Source: Ananas comosus (lineage: Eukaryota; Streptophyta; Magnoliopsida; Poales; Bromeliaceae). Taken from it: a DNA stretch of 64,000 nucleotides. The position numbers and the translations under genes were made by a program. The DNA lies in the NCBI RefSeq assembly GCF_001540865.1, contig NW_017893378.1:1-64000 (forward strand), read 5' to 3'. Below the pieces are notes generated by a model that saw nothing but the letters and a program-made list of their open reading frames with translations, made no database searches and was not told where the DNA came from. The first letter of the stretch is position 1. Every line of letters starts with the position of its first letter. Of the stretch, positions 9,435 through 20,929 are shown in pieces.

Positions 9435-9446
9435 GCTCTGATACCA
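9435..9446 (-). other. Primer binding site of Sirevirus copy 1
   Basis: The minus strand reads TGGTATCAGAGC two bases after the LTR end at 9449, pairing with the 3' end of initiator tRNA-Met. This defines 9449-10672 as the 5' LTR. Confidence 0.9.
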
Positions 9447-9448
9447 AT

Positions 9449-10672
9449 TGAAAGTTTTGAGGAGCCCAAGGATCTATCTAGATTGTATCTATCACCTAGA
9501 GGGGGGTGAATAGGTGAACGGCCAAAAACCACAAATCTCGATGCAATAAGAATAAATGCGGAAAATAAAAAGTACATCGAGATTTACGTGGGAAAACTCC
9601 AACTTGGAGAAAAACCCACGGGACCAACACGCGAAAAAATAATTCACTAAGAGAAAAGATTACAAGGTGATTACCGACTCCACGGACTCAACCTCTCTTA
9701 ACCTCCTATGAATCTTCGCGCTACCCTCCGGGTTGTCCACGCCCTCACGTTCGAGTCCACGAACGCCTCCACTTCGAATCCACGAAGCTTCAATCACACC
9801 GAATCCACGACGCCACTCGAATCCACGAGCCAACGATCCGAATCCACGAACCGCCTTTGTTCATGCCGAATCCACGACGCCGTTCATGACGAGTATCATG
9901 ATTATGGTGATCGTTCGCTTAGGAGTATCGTAGAAAACCAAGGAAGAAAACTCCAAGCGAAGCGGAGATCAAATAGACATATAGAGAATGCGAAACGATA
10001 TCTCGATTTGATCTAAAGAGGCTAATTTGTAGAAAATAGGTTTAGAATGAAATCCGAGCCTCTAGGGTTTCTCAAACATGTATTCTTATGATGCTTAATC
10101 AGTTAGAGAACCCCTATAGCTTTTTTATAGACTTTAGAATCAAAACAGAGTAGGATTAGAAAGTTTCTTTCCAAAATTAGCACCTTGTACCGGAACAAGG
10201 AAAGCTGTCCAGGGTACACCATGACGGAAGATTTTTCTGCGAAGCTCCTGTACCCTGGATAGCTTCAGCTTGTTCCGGAACAGGGCTTGTACCGGTACAG
10301 CGTGAAGGTTGTACCGGAACAACCATCAAACTTCTCTGCGGAACGCTGATGGCTGTACCCTGGACAGAAAACCCTTGTACCGGTACAACAATGCAATTTT
10401 CGCTGAAAATGCATTATTTCGGGTTTTACAAGCTCTTAGAAACTTTCTAATCAATTACAACTTGAAAATATGATTCTAAGATCTATAAATAAGTATGAAT
10501 CACCATAAACAAGATTTAAAACTTACCTACGCATCGTGATTCAAGTTTTGCGTATTTTGCGTCCTTTCCGATTCTTCGAAGTCTTGGATTCTTCGATCTT
10601 CAAAACTCCGCTCCGAACTTCTTCAAGACTCCGACTGGACCCACGAAACTTGCCAACACATAGGACCTAACA
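9449..10672 (-). repeat. 5' LTR of Sirevirus copy 1
   Basis: 1224 bp; on the minus strand it begins TGTTAGG at 10672 and ends CTTTCA at 9449. It is flanked by CTCTA at 10673-10677. It carries the same ACCGG cluster (about 10184-10390) and CGAATCCACGA array as its partner LTR. Confidence 0.93.
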
Positions 10673-10677
10673 CTCTA

Positions 10678-11104
10678 AAATGTAGAGTTGAACCGAAGTG
10701 TATAGCTTCTAACTTCGTAGAGGGTTACGTTGGCGGCCGACAACGTAACATCGGGGGTTAGTAGTAATGGACAATTCCTTACTTTCGCATGATTGGGGCA
10801 TTGGTTAGTTGAGCGCGGTTGCGACAGCGTGAATTTTATTAACTTACGCTTTTATGATGTTGTAGTGGCGTTGCCGACTACATGCTCCAAGTCTGTTGGA
10901 GCGGACAACACGGCGACTTTTGAGGAAACGGAGACATCCGCTACCTCCAGATCCGGCGAGATCCGTGAGTTGAGGAGCTAGCTTGCGGCCTCACTACTTG
11001 GTAACCCAGCAGGCGGCGGTAACTCGGCAGCAGACTGATGCGGCACGCTGGCAGAAGACATGGATGAAGCGCCTGGAGGATCTTCTACTGCAGGAGACCA
11101 CAAG
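10678..11104 (+). other. Leader of the Tekay-like element between PBS and gag
   Basis: This continues the internal region interrupted at 4737. No ORF of note is present except the approach to gag (a Gln-rich reading frame from about 10980). Nothing else is recognisable. Confidence 0.6.
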
Positions 11105-11109
11105 CCAGG

Positions 11110-12111
11110 GTGGCTGAGGCCCCTACACTACCCGCACCAATAGGGGCGGTTGCACCCAGGGGGTCGTCCCCTGCGCTTGACACTCCGCGGACGACACCTG
11201 TGGTAGCACCTCAGGAAGAGGTTATTGTGGCACCACCAGCTCAAGTGCCTTTAGTAGGGGTGGTTTTTCCCGTGATGGTTGAGGGAGCAGAGCAGGAGCA
11301 GCTCATGGATCACCTCAACGAGTCCAGGAGGTTTAGCCCCAGGATCTTCGATGAAAAGGAAGCTGGCCACTAGATCGTAGAGTAGTGATTGATGCATATG
11401 GAGAAGCTTTTCCGTGACACGTTCATGTAGTAGAGAGATAGAGTTTGGCTCGCCACTCACTATTTGGACGGCGAGGCCTATAGTTGATGGTTAGATATCT
11501 AGGATAATCCCAACACCGAGCTTGTAGCGATTTCGTGGAAGAGGTTCAAGGAACTTTTGCTGGAACACTACTTCCCCGACAGTGTCAAGAGGAAGATGAA
11601 GCAGGATTTGCACGGTATACGCTGGGAGGACCGTACTGTGGCCGAGTACGAGAGGGAGTTCTCTTGGCTTTTGCACTGTGTGCCTTTTGTTGTGCGAGAT
11701 GACGAGGACAAGGTCCGCATCTTCGAGCGAGGACTTCGGCCGTTGATCTTTTGGTTAGTGCATTCCCCCAACCTTCAGACTTACCGAGACGTGGTAAACC
11801 GCGCGCTCGTCATGGAGTGCGGCGCGGCGGATTTGCTGGAGCGTCGAGAAGGCTTGGACAAAGAAAAGGGCAAGAGGCCCGTGGCTGAGGGTGCGAGTCA
11901 GACGCACTCTGGGAGATCGCCGAGACATTTCCAGAAGCCGGAGCCAGTTACGAGGACGTGGCTCGTCTGCACTGCATGGAGGATCTGAACGTCGCCAAGC
12001 TCCGAGCTGCGTGATCGACGGTGGTCGTCTTTACCCACAACAGTGCTCGTAGAGTCGGGGCAGGTGCTACTTGTGTGGCCAGGAGGGTCACTTCCAGTCG
12101 GACTGCCCGAG
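11110..12111 (+). pseudogene. Decayed Ty3/gypsy gag with CCHC knuckle
   Basis: One frame from 11110 to 11988 reads a Pro-rich N-terminus and then a retrotransposon gag domain. Recognisable pieces are LFRDTF, RVWLATHYLDGEAY, ISWKRFKELLLEHYFPDS, RTVAEYEREFS and VRIFERGLRP. At least seven in-frame stops (11371, 11383, 11386, 11428, 11431, 11485, 11500) break it, mostly where Trp, Gln or Arg would be expected. After a frame change a zinc knuckle CYLCGQEGHFQSDC (CX2CX4HX4C) lies at 12065-12106, followed by a stop. The type fits Tekay/Del chromoviruses. Confidence 0.88.
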
Positions 12112-12410
12112 GGATTAAGTACCAGCGCCATCTTCAGCATCGGCACCAGCTTTACCGGGTCCCAGCCAAGGGACACTTTCTGCTCATTACCAGGCCGGGC
12201 GGCCACCTGTCCTGAGACTAACAGAGGGGTCACGACAGGCCCCGAGCGAGCGCATGTATACGGCACAGACCGCGGAAGCGGCAGCAGCCAAGTTTGTGGC
12301 TACAGGTATCTGTTGTTTTGTGGCTTTCGAGTTGTGCATTGTTTGATACTGGTGCTTCGCATCCATCCTTTGATCGGCTATTTGCCAAGTTGCATGGCAT
12401 TCCGTTAGTT
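12112..12410 (+). pseudogene. Protease remnant of the Tekay-like element
   Basis: The retropepsin active-site motif LFDTGASH is at about 12339-12362 (DTGA 12345-12356), followed by FAKLHGIPL. Upstream is a Ser/Ala/Pro-rich linker in a shifted frame. The stretch is short and frame-broken and cannot encode a working protease, but it fixes the order gag-protease. Confidence 0.8.
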
Positions 12411-14141
12411 CGCTGTTTGCGATGACTATTAGCCCTCTCGAGTTAGACGGTTGATTTGCGGGTTTGTAGGTAGCATGTTTTGCTATGCTTTATGGATCTC
12501 ACGATGATTGCATTAGTTGCATCCCTTGATCGGCTGTTTGCCGTATAGTGCTTGGGGACGACCCATGCCTGGACCATTTGTGTATTCTGGGCCCTTTGGG
12601 CAGGCGCAAACAGCTGTGGGTGACAGCGGCTCGGTACCTACGGGTAGGGCAGAGTTTTGGTCAGGACGGTAGTCCGAGCTTAGACCTGGGAGCGTGGAAT
12701 GCCACATGTTGGATCATGAGATCGAGGATACACCGAGTGTGTAGTGACCCAACCCAAGGAGTTGCTAGCATTGATCCTTTTCGATGCATGTGGGATGATC
12801 GGTTGATCGGGTGTGTCGTTTTGAACACCCTACCTTGTAAAAGGGTTTTGTGCGCCAACAAATGGATTGGCCTTACTTAGTGCGGAGTTCTATGGGGTAC
12901 CTTGTACCTTTAGCCTTGCGAGCTGACTTGATTCGTCTTGGGGGTTTGCGCACGAAATAGTGCCTATTGAGAATTTAGTCAGCTGAAGGTGATGATTACC
13001 TCCTTACCTAAAATTGGGTAAGTGTCAGAGAGGATTTGGGGCCTATTTGGCCGTTAGCTTGTGATGATCGAGAATCCTGAGAATGAAGGATGTCTTTTGA
13101 GTTGTCGTTGTATCTCCTGATTGAGTCTCAAATCGTGAGCTCGTTTGGCGGGGAGGTTTTTGTACCTAGTGTTTTGCTTCATGGAGAAGTGCCCTCACTT
13201 GTTGTCGGACCGGTTGGGACGTTTCGACTGTATGTCGGCCATCGTGATCTAAATTGAACCACGATCGGATGTTTGGACCATTGTAGAGGCTCATCGACCT
13301 TGTCAATGGCCTAGAGTTGTAGATGTACTCGTTAAGATTGTAATGCAATCTGAATAGTATCGTTTCATGTTGGAGTTTGAGGCTGTACCTCAAACGGAAT
13401 TCTGATGCTGGGCTAGGACACCACGAGGATTATTGTGATGTTGTCTCAGCCTGTAGTACTCCACCAGTGTTAGGGACTTGCTGAATGATGATTCCAAGCC
13501 TTTGGATGGATTTGTGGAACCAGTCGCTGATGGCCAGGAGTATCCTGATGATGATTGGCAAAGGTTGACAGCGAAGGCAGATTGATGTGATCGAAGTGTG
13601 GGACTCTCATTGTTGGATTGAGCGGTTGGAGAATTCGAGAGGAAGAATACCTAGTTGCTATCTTCCCTTATCTGGATTATGTACCAGGAATTAAATTCCT
13701 TGGAATAGAACTGCATACAAGGGCTTATGGACTTGGCGTTTGGTTGATAGTCACATCTTGATGACATTGACAGAGAGCTATTATTGAATTATGGATTGAT
13801 CCCTCTTTATCGCTTGAGTTGAACTCGGTGACTACGGACACCTAGAGCATCCGATGCTAAGGGAAGCATTGAGATTGAGAATTTAGAGTGGTTATGTTAT
13901 TAGACCTTCTATCGTAGATAAGCCCCTGGCTTAGGCTTACAAGAGCTTACTTGGGCTTCGAGAAGAGACTAAGGTGATGACCTCAACGAAATGGTGAAGC
14001 TTCTGAGCATGGCTTCACGACAATATGTATGGAAATGGAGTTGAGAGTAACCCCCTAGTGGTGAATTGAGATTGATGTGGAGGCATTGTGGTGCAATGCC
14101 GATTGATGAACTAAGTAATCACCCTTGGGGAGCGCATTGGG
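12411..14141 (+). other. Unrecognised, non-coding stretch where RT and RNase H would be expected
   Basis: This 1.7 kb lies between the protease and integrase remnants. I read the frames for the RT catalytic-loop and RNase H motifs and found none; only short open frames exist. It is probably too short for RT, RNase H and the integrase zinc-binding domain together, so replacement or deletion plus heavy decay is likely. Confidence 0.55.
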
Positions 14142-15225
14142 ATGATTCGTCAGTTCCCGTTCTTTTCGGCAGGGATGTTACCATGGATTTTGGTAATGGG
14201 ATTGCCTTGCTCTCAGGCCGGGAATGATGTTATTTGGGTGATCGTGGATAGGTTGACAAAGTCGGCACACTTCATATCTATACATACTACTTGGACTGGA
14301 GAGAAGCTCGCACAAGTGTACCTTGATGAGATTGTGCGACTTCACGGAGTGCCTATTTCGATTGTATCTGATCGAGACACCCGATTTGTGTCTCATTTTT
14401 GGAGGAGTCTGTAGGACGCCTTAGGCACTCGATTGGATTTCAGCACTGCTTTCCATCCTCAGAGTTATGGACAGTCGGAGCGTACTATTCAGACCTTAGA
14501 GGATATGCTCCGAGCATGTGTGATAGATTTCCAGGGAGGATGGTTGCAGCATCTACCGATGGCGGAATTTGCTTATAACAATAAGTTATCAAGCAAGCAT
14601 CAAGATGGCACCCTTCGAGGCACTTTATTGACGGAAGTGTAGATCGCCACTTCATTGGAGTGAAGTTGGCGAGAGATTGGCTTTAGGCCCTGATGTGCTC
14701 CAGGAAGCTGAGGACAAGGTTCGTATTGCTCGAGAGCGACTTCTGACGGCACAGAGTAGACAGAGGAGCTGCGTCGATTGACGACGGCGAGACTTGGAGT
14801 TCCAAGTTGGAGACCATGTTTTCTTGAAGGTCTCGCCGACTAGAGGGATCAGGAAATTTGGGATTTAGGGAAAGTTGAGCCCCCGTTTCATTGGACTGTA
14901 TGAGATCTTGGAGCGTGTGGGCCCGGTAGCGTATAGACTTGCTCTACTGCCGAACCTATCGGGTGTACGCAACGTCTTTCATGTATCGGTCCTTCGGAAG
15001 TACATCTTCGACCCGACTCATGTGTTGGATGCTACACCTTTGGAGTTGCGGGAAGACTTGAGCTTTGAGGAGTTGCCCGTGAGGATCTTGGCTCGCGAGG
15101 TGCGGAAGCTGCGGAATCGGGATATTCCGTATGTGAAGGTTTTTTGGAGCAACCACGGGGAACGAGAGGCCACGTGGGAGCTTAAGAGTTTGCAGGAGCG
15201 CTATCCCCATCTCTTTCAGATGTAG
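14142..15225 (+). pseudogene. Integrase core with chromodomain-like tail, decayed
   Basis: At 14142-14414 the integrase core shows [14 protein letters not shown] and [20 protein letters not shown] (second catalytic Asp). At 14433-14642 it continues with [20 protein letters not shown] (catalytic Glu) and FAYNN. At 14875-15225 the C-terminal part reads SPRFIGLYEILERVGPVAY, VFHVSVLRKY and ends REATWELKSLQERYPHLF, like the chromodomain-type tail of Tekay/Del elements. The pieces are separated by stops and frameshifts (for example near 14190, 14412, 14640, 14765 and 14866). Confidence 0.9.
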
Positions 15226-15266
15226 TTTTGAGGTATGTTGCTTTCGAGTTTCGCGGACGAAACTCC

Positions 15267-15283
15267 TTTTTAGAAGGGGTGAA
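15267..15283 (+). other. Polypurine tract of the Tekay-like element
   Basis: TTTTTAGAAGGGGTGAA lies immediately before the 3' LTR start at 15284. It is the expected position for the plus-strand primer of reverse transcription. Confidence 0.8.
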
Positions 15284-17894
15284 TGTAACACACTGGACCT
15301 CTGCAAATTGTAAGGTTCGAGTGTTGGAGCTAAGTTTTGAACTTTTCTAGATATTCTGGAGGGTCGTTGACAGCGTTTCGACTTATGGCTCGTATCCCGA
15401 GATTTATGGTATTTTAAGTAGCGCTAAGGCCACCAAAGAGTAGGAGTTAGGCTGCTCTTGGGTTGCCTCTGCAGGGCTATGTACTGGTACAACCTTTATG
15501 ATTGTACCGGTACAGAAAGTGTACCGATACACCTTGATGGTTGTACCGGTGCAAATGTATTGAATTGTCAACCCAAGGCTCGGGTTTGGCTGTTTCGCAG
15601 GAAGTGTACGGTACACTTTCTCGTGTACCGGTACACTTTCTCGTGTGCCGGTACACTTTCTCGTGTACCGGTACACAATGCAGACTGGGCTGTTTCATGG
15701 AGGGGTGTTTTTGCAATTATTGCAAACCCTTTATAAGGCACCCCAGTCCCCTTAGAGGGCTTTCTTGTGCCCTAACCAGTGGAAATCAAAGGTGAGTGCC
15801 CTTCTCCTTGATTCTTCTTCATTTTTGATGGGTTTTTGCTAGTTTTGACCTTCTCCTCTTTGTGTTTCTTTGCTTCTTGTTGGTTTTCACCATGGGAGAA
15901 GCTTGGAGCTCGTGATTGGAGCTTGATTGAGGGAAGATCTTGGGAGCTTGTGGACTTTGAGCTTGGTTTGATGCATCCTAGAGGTTGGTAGCTAGCTTCC
16001 TTCCTCTAGATTTGTGTTTTGTTGCTTTTTGTTAGATGAAACCCTAGATTGTGGATATTAGGGTTAGAAATGAGAATTTTGGATTGGTAACTTCTAGAAC
16101 CAAATTGATTGGTTTAGAACCTTTGTTTAGGTGGGATTTGAAGGCCTTTACTTTCCATTTGGAAATCGAGAGGGATTTCATCGCATTCGGTGAGTTTTCA
16201 CCCTTATGCATGAGTAGCTTAATGTTTGAGCTTGGTGTTGTTCGTAAGGTCCATTTAACTTTTGTTTTTATACCTCTAGGGTACTAGGGGACTAGTGGAC
16301 ACCTTCGTCGGAGCAAACAAAGGGGTTGCGAGAGTTGTGGTGGGTTTAATTTCATGAAACTCGGGCAAAATGCCCCCTATGGGTGTTATACTCGTCGTAA
16401 CGTTAAAATTCATGCATTTTCATGCTAGATAGAATTTCTATGAATTTTAGAATACTTAAAGTGCATGCCTTATGTATTATGAAAATTCACTCTATATAGT
16501 AGAGCATTCTGGGGTTTTTGTATGCATGTGAGAAGTATTCATATTAGCAATGGAAAAACTTGTCTTCTATATTCAAAATGACTTAGATTATGTATTAATG
16601 AACACCAAAATCATGCTTGGACTTGTTGGACAAAAGTGCCATAAAGGGGCACTTGAGCTAGTAAACTATGAAACTGCAATATAGAGACATAGTGATAGGC
16701 CATTGGACATCGACTATATTCCGTGTTTTAGACATGATGACATAGTGATAGGCCATCGACACAGTTAATATATTCCATATTTTAGACATGATGACGTAGT
16801 AATAGGCCATCGACACAGTTGTTATATTCTATGTTTTAGACATGAAGTGATAGGCCTTCGACACAGTTGCTATATTCCATGTTTTAGACATGATGACTTG
16901 AGACTTGAGACAGACTTATATGCTTACTTGCTTTTGTGCTTATTCGCACATGCTTGTGAGGGTCGCTCCCTACAAGCCGGCACTCCGGAGATAGCCATCG
17001 CGATACATACTCGCCGTGCAGGATTGGGCGCTGAAGTGGATTGCCGTGGGCAAGGCTCATTCCTAGAGTGGGGATGTTGACTACCACGGGGCCATTAGGC
17101 ACGGCACCGGCCAGACAGCCTACGGGTGGGTCTTCAGGCCAGACAGCCTTCGGGCGAGTCTTACAATATTTAAACTTTAAGTGATTAAAATGCCAAGAGG
17201 ACATTGACTAAAATAGTAAACAATGACGTTTTACTACACATTGTGGACAATAGGTTGGTTGCATGCGCGTGCATATTCATGATAGAATAGCTTTCTTACT
17301 ATGCAATTTCATGCTAAGTAGAGACATCTTGTGGTAGCATATTTACATGTTTATTTACATGTCATTCATATTGCTTTTACTTGTTACTTACCTATTTAGC
17401 TTTTGGGGCCTAGTGGTGCTTTTCACTGAAGTCAGTAATTGCCCACTGGGAACTATTAATTAATAGTTCTCACGCCTCCTGTTTTATGGTTTTATTTCAG
17501 AGCCTTTAGCACCGGCGGAGACGCGGGATCGCGGCAAGGGTGTCGCCTAGCTAGATAGCGGGGAGCTACTTGCTCTTAGGTGGTTTACTCTTTCTTTTGT
17601 TGTAGTAGAGAGAGAGAGAGAAATTTTTGTACCATGTATAGAGACCACCTATGTACCCTTTTAGCACTTATTTTGGGTCATTTCTTGTACACTTTACGGT
17701 TTTATTAGTTGTTGTTGGATCTTTTATTCGATTTTCTTATTATAGATTCTAGTTGTACTATGCTCTGATACTCCTAGATGTTCTTTTACTATTGCTTTAT
17801 TTATCGTTTTATTGTAGACGCCTTATATGTTTTAGACATATGGCGGGTCTGGGCACGCGCCAGGCGGGCTTCCGCTCGGTTCCAGGGCGTGACA
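15284..17894 (+). repeat. 3' LTR of the Tekay-like element
   Basis: 2611 bp, TGTAACACAC to GGGCGTGACA, collinear with 1999-4588. It carries a TGTACCGGTACA array of about eight units (15483-15677), TATA-like TTTATAAG at about 15730, donor-like AAAG|GTGAGT at 15791/15792, the 54-bp repeats (about 16685-16895), the palindrome 17450-17469 and an acceptor-like CAG ending at 17500. Confidence 0.93.
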
Positions 17895-18053
17895 GCCGCG
17901 CCGCTCACGTGCGAACCTATACCCCCAAAAGCAACACGGGGGTGAGAACTATATAAATATAGTTTCCAGTGATTACGGCCACCCAAGGGAAGAGCTCGAC
18001 TCACCAGGTACAAGGAGGCACTGCAACATGTTAGTCCAACAAATATCCAACAG
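17895..18053 (-). mobile_element. Family B LTR, continuation of 1598-1998
   Basis: The sequence from CGCGCCGCTCACGTGCGAAC onward matches the uninterrupted family B LTR at about 42075-42230. It includes the stem-loop (GAACTAT...ATAGTTTCCAGTG) and the stretch up to the TA microsatellite. It confirms that 1999-17894 was inserted into this LTR. Confidence 0.85.
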
Positions 18054-18080
18054 ATATATATATATATATATATATATATA
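18054..18080. repeat. (TA)n microsatellite
   Basis: About 13 TA units at the same place in the family B LTR as the TA tracts at 42234-42265 and about 32034-32046. Confidence 0.9.
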
Positions 18081-18230
18081 GGGCTAGAATATTTGTAAAA
18101 GTATCATTGGGGTGATACTTGTGTGTTTTTAGCCCTTGGATGGAGAGATGTGAGGTTGAGATGATGGTGGTAGGTGGTGGTAGGTGGTGGTAGGTGGAAT
18201 AGTNTTTTACTTGGGGAGGATAAAAAAAAA
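18081..18230. repeat. Repeat joined to the TA tract (second copy, reversed, at 31903-32033)
   Basis: From GGGCTAGAATATTTG through TTGGATGGAGAGATGTGAGG and a (GGTAGGTGGT)n run, this matches the reverse complement of 31903-32033. In both places it abuts the TA tract of a family B LTR, whereas at 42265 the LTR continues past its TA tract. It looks like a short non-autonomous insertion. The outer end is not defined, and an N lies at 18204. Confidence 0.5.
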
Positions 18231-19611
18231 ATAATACGTTGATTCAATTATCATGTTTAAACACGATGATTGAATAACCATGTTTAAACACAATGATTGA
18301 ATCGTAGTGTTCAGCTTAAAATACCACTCATGTGGTAAAGAGAGGATTATTTATGCAAATATAAATTTGTTAGGGCTATTTGTAAAAAAATTTTTTAGGC
18401 TAAATGCAAAAAAAACAACCCATTTTTACAAGTAATTTTTTAGTTTGCCACGTCGATGATATGTGGAATAGACTGATTTTTAAAATCCAATGGCTCGTAT
18501 ATGGTAATTTAAATACAGTGAACAAATCACTATCTTTAACGAAGTTAATTGATAACAATAAAAAATTACTGCCCGGTGTATGCTTCGAAAACAAACCCAA
18601 AAAAATATTGCTTGAACGTGGTATATACATGGTATATTCGCACACAACAGCTAAGGTACTTAATATTTAATAATTTATATTTTTACGTAAAAATCTTTTC
18701 TTTAGAGTCATCATAATAAAATTCTAATTCACTAGATGCAATCTAAATCATTTAAAAAGTTATATATGATAAATCATAAGTTTTAATTATATTATTTTAC
18801 CATATCTATCACATTACATATTAAATCAAAGATATTAATCATTAAATGATCATATAATGCACAAGCTGAAGGACACCGGGTGTAAACAAAAATATTTTGA
18901 GATGATGAGAAAATAATAGAATGCAGTAAATAATTATAACTATCCAATAGGCCAGCAATAATAATTCGTCGAGTCTAAATTATCGGCCCAAAATAGTTAA
19001 GCTTAGTTATTATTACTAGGTTTATGGTCTTTTGTATTCTCAATCACAACTTTGTTCTCATCTAATATGGGATTATTAGGGTGTCCACATGGAGGCCTCT
19101 GGGCTATCAAGTTGTTTTCGATGATAGAACATTCGAGTAGACGATTTGCTCTATTAGATATGATCAATACTATTAGAAGTATTTATAAACTAAATTTCAT
19201 AATGTTTTGATATCGTTTATTTTAAAAATGAATAATCTCAAAATGAATGACTGAAAATGAAAATCTTATAACAAATAATATAAGCGACCTAAATTTCATA
19301 TTAGATGTACCGACCTTGCTTTAAAACCAATAATGAAAAAAAATTTTATGAAAATTTTACTATATTTCGGTTGTTCTACACCGTTAAACTTACAATATGT
19401 GTGTATATCTAAATATAATTTTGAAAATATATGAGATATAATTTCTAAGTATTTCAAATATTCTAGACCATGTTTAACTTTATAAATCATTGATTTGGAA
19501 ACTCCATTATAAAAAATGACTTACAAGTCCTCTATACTTATAAGGATATAGTAGCCTTTTCTTCATAAACATGATCTACACTATTGAAAGTATTTAGAAA
19601 CCAAATTTTAT
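18231..19611. other. AT-rich stretch without recognised genes
   Basis: AT-rich sequence with a locally repeated ATCATGTTTAAACACGATGATTGAAT motif, in two or three alternating copies at about 18245-18305. No coding frame is worth reporting and no terminal repeats can be assigned. It may include small decayed elements. Confidence 0.5.
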
Positions 19612-20016
19612 ATATGGCTAAATTACAAAAAATGCCCCTATAAAAACCCGCCTTTTCACTTCCCCTCTTGATATTTAAAAACCTACACTTTGCCCGATCC
19701 TAATTACAGAATTGTGCACAGGGGGCTACAGCGTTGACAGAAAGTATGAAATGACAATAATGCCCTTACTTTTAACATGACAGAGGAAGAGAGAGAAAGC
19801 TAATTGTCATTCCTTTCTTTGTTGGAGAAATCCAGGGTTCGATCCCTTCAGGACGATGAGCCGAGTCGAAACCTAGGTGAAGGCAAAAGGCGAGCGCTTG
19901 TGTTGCGAACCAAGGAGAAAGGCGAAGAATCGACCTTGAGAGAGTGATCGCGCTTGGCTGAGGGCCCCCTTACTCTTCTAAGGTATAGTTATACTTTTGA
20001 GTTGAAATGTTATTTT

Positions 20017-20430
20017 AATCCATGTGGTCCCTAATGTTCCTATGGTTCATATTTTTCCTTTTGGGTTTGTAGTTTTGCAATATTTTATCAAGTTTTAATT
20101 GTTTTGAAGGTTGGTTTGATATTTTCGAATACAAAACGTTTTGTGGTCCCAAATTATGTATTAACTTGTGTATGTGATGTAATCCATGTGGTCCCTAATG
20201 TCCCAGTGGTTCAAATCGACTTTTCCTTTTGGGTCTGTAGTTTTGCAATATTTTATCAAGTTTTAGTTGTTTTGAAGGTTGGTTTGATATTTTCTAATAT
20301 GAAATGCTTTATGGTCCCAAATTATGTATTAACTTGTGTATGTGATGCATTTATATTTTTGATTTAATTTAGGTTTGATATTTTCTATTATAAATTGCTT
20401 GTCCTTTGTATTTTCTAATATGAAATGCTT
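20017..20430 (+). repeat. 164-bp tandem repeat upstream of the MULE transposase
   Basis: Unit 1 is 20017-20180 and unit 2 is 20181 to about 20349, both starting AATCCATGTGGTCCCTAATGT. A partial third unit (TTTAGGTTTGATATTTTCTA...) extends to about 20430. It lies in the subterminal/5' part of the MULE. Confidence 0.8.
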
Positions 20431-20929
20431 GTGGTCCCAAATATGTATGTTATATCTATGTGATGCATTTATGCAGTTTGCTTTGTTATATGGGGTCCCA
20501 CAGCTTTCTACTTAATTAATCTTTTTTATAATTTATTGTACCATACAGATGGAGTTGAGGACTCTCGAAATTCACTATGGTAAATTTTTTGAAGGAGATC
20601 CTATAACAGAATACTATGGGGGATCAATATCATATGCCAATAATGTCGATCCAGACTTGATGTCCATTATTGAATTATGGGATATGCTTTAGAGTCTTGG
20701 ATTAACGAAAGAATCAATGATATACTACACTATGCCTATTGGAGATATATCTAATGGCCTAAAGCTTGTGGATAGTGATAAAGCAGTTCTAGAGATGTTT
20801 AAGTGCTATGATGAATTTGGTGTCTTTCTGCTCTATGTAGTTTCCCCTGAAATGATAGATGCAGAGGCTTTAAATGAGCTCACTGAAGATGGTTGTTTAT
20901 ATGGGGAGCAACTAAAGGAAAATATCAAC

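Larger units (their letters stand above)
4738..10672 (-). mobile_element. Complete gag-only Sirevirus-type copia element (TR-GAG), copy 1
   Basis: A 5935 bp minus-strand element inserted in the Tekay-like element. Both LTRs are present (4738-5959 and 9449-10672), with identical 5-bp target duplications CTCTA at 4733-4737 and 10673-10677. The PBS for initiator tRNA-Met is at 9435-9446 and the main polypurine tract is next to 5959. The only long ORF is gag (7482-9410); the 1.5 kb between gag and the 3' LTR has no protease, integrase, RT or RNase H. Several extra polypurine tracts near the 3' LTR are a published hallmark of Sireviruses. Gag-only elements with LTRs, PBS and PPT are known as TR-GAGs; mobility would need pol supplied by another element. 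Confidence 0.93.
1999..17894 (+). mobile_element. Tekay/Del-like Ty3/gypsy element with both LTRs, host of a nested Sirevirus
   Basis: This is a plus-strand LTR retrotransposon: 5' LTR 1999-4588, primer binding site 4597-4608, internal region 4589-15283, polypurine tract just before 15284, 3' LTR 15284-17894. It begins TGTAACAC and ends GTGACA. The five bases outside are GCCGT (1994-1998) and GCCGC (17895-17899), a 4/5 target duplication, and the flanks rejoin a family B LTR. Remnants of gag, protease and integrase with a chromodomain-like tail appear in the usual order, but no recognisable reverse transcriptase or RNase H lies between protease and integrase. About 5.9 kb of the internal region is a later insertion (4738-10672). 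Confidence 0.92.

Noticed and set aside
17753..18013. Short ORFs at the LTR end
   Set aside because: Equivalent frames appear at every Family 1 LTR end (27000, 32200, 44170); they reflect conserved LTR sequence, not a gene.
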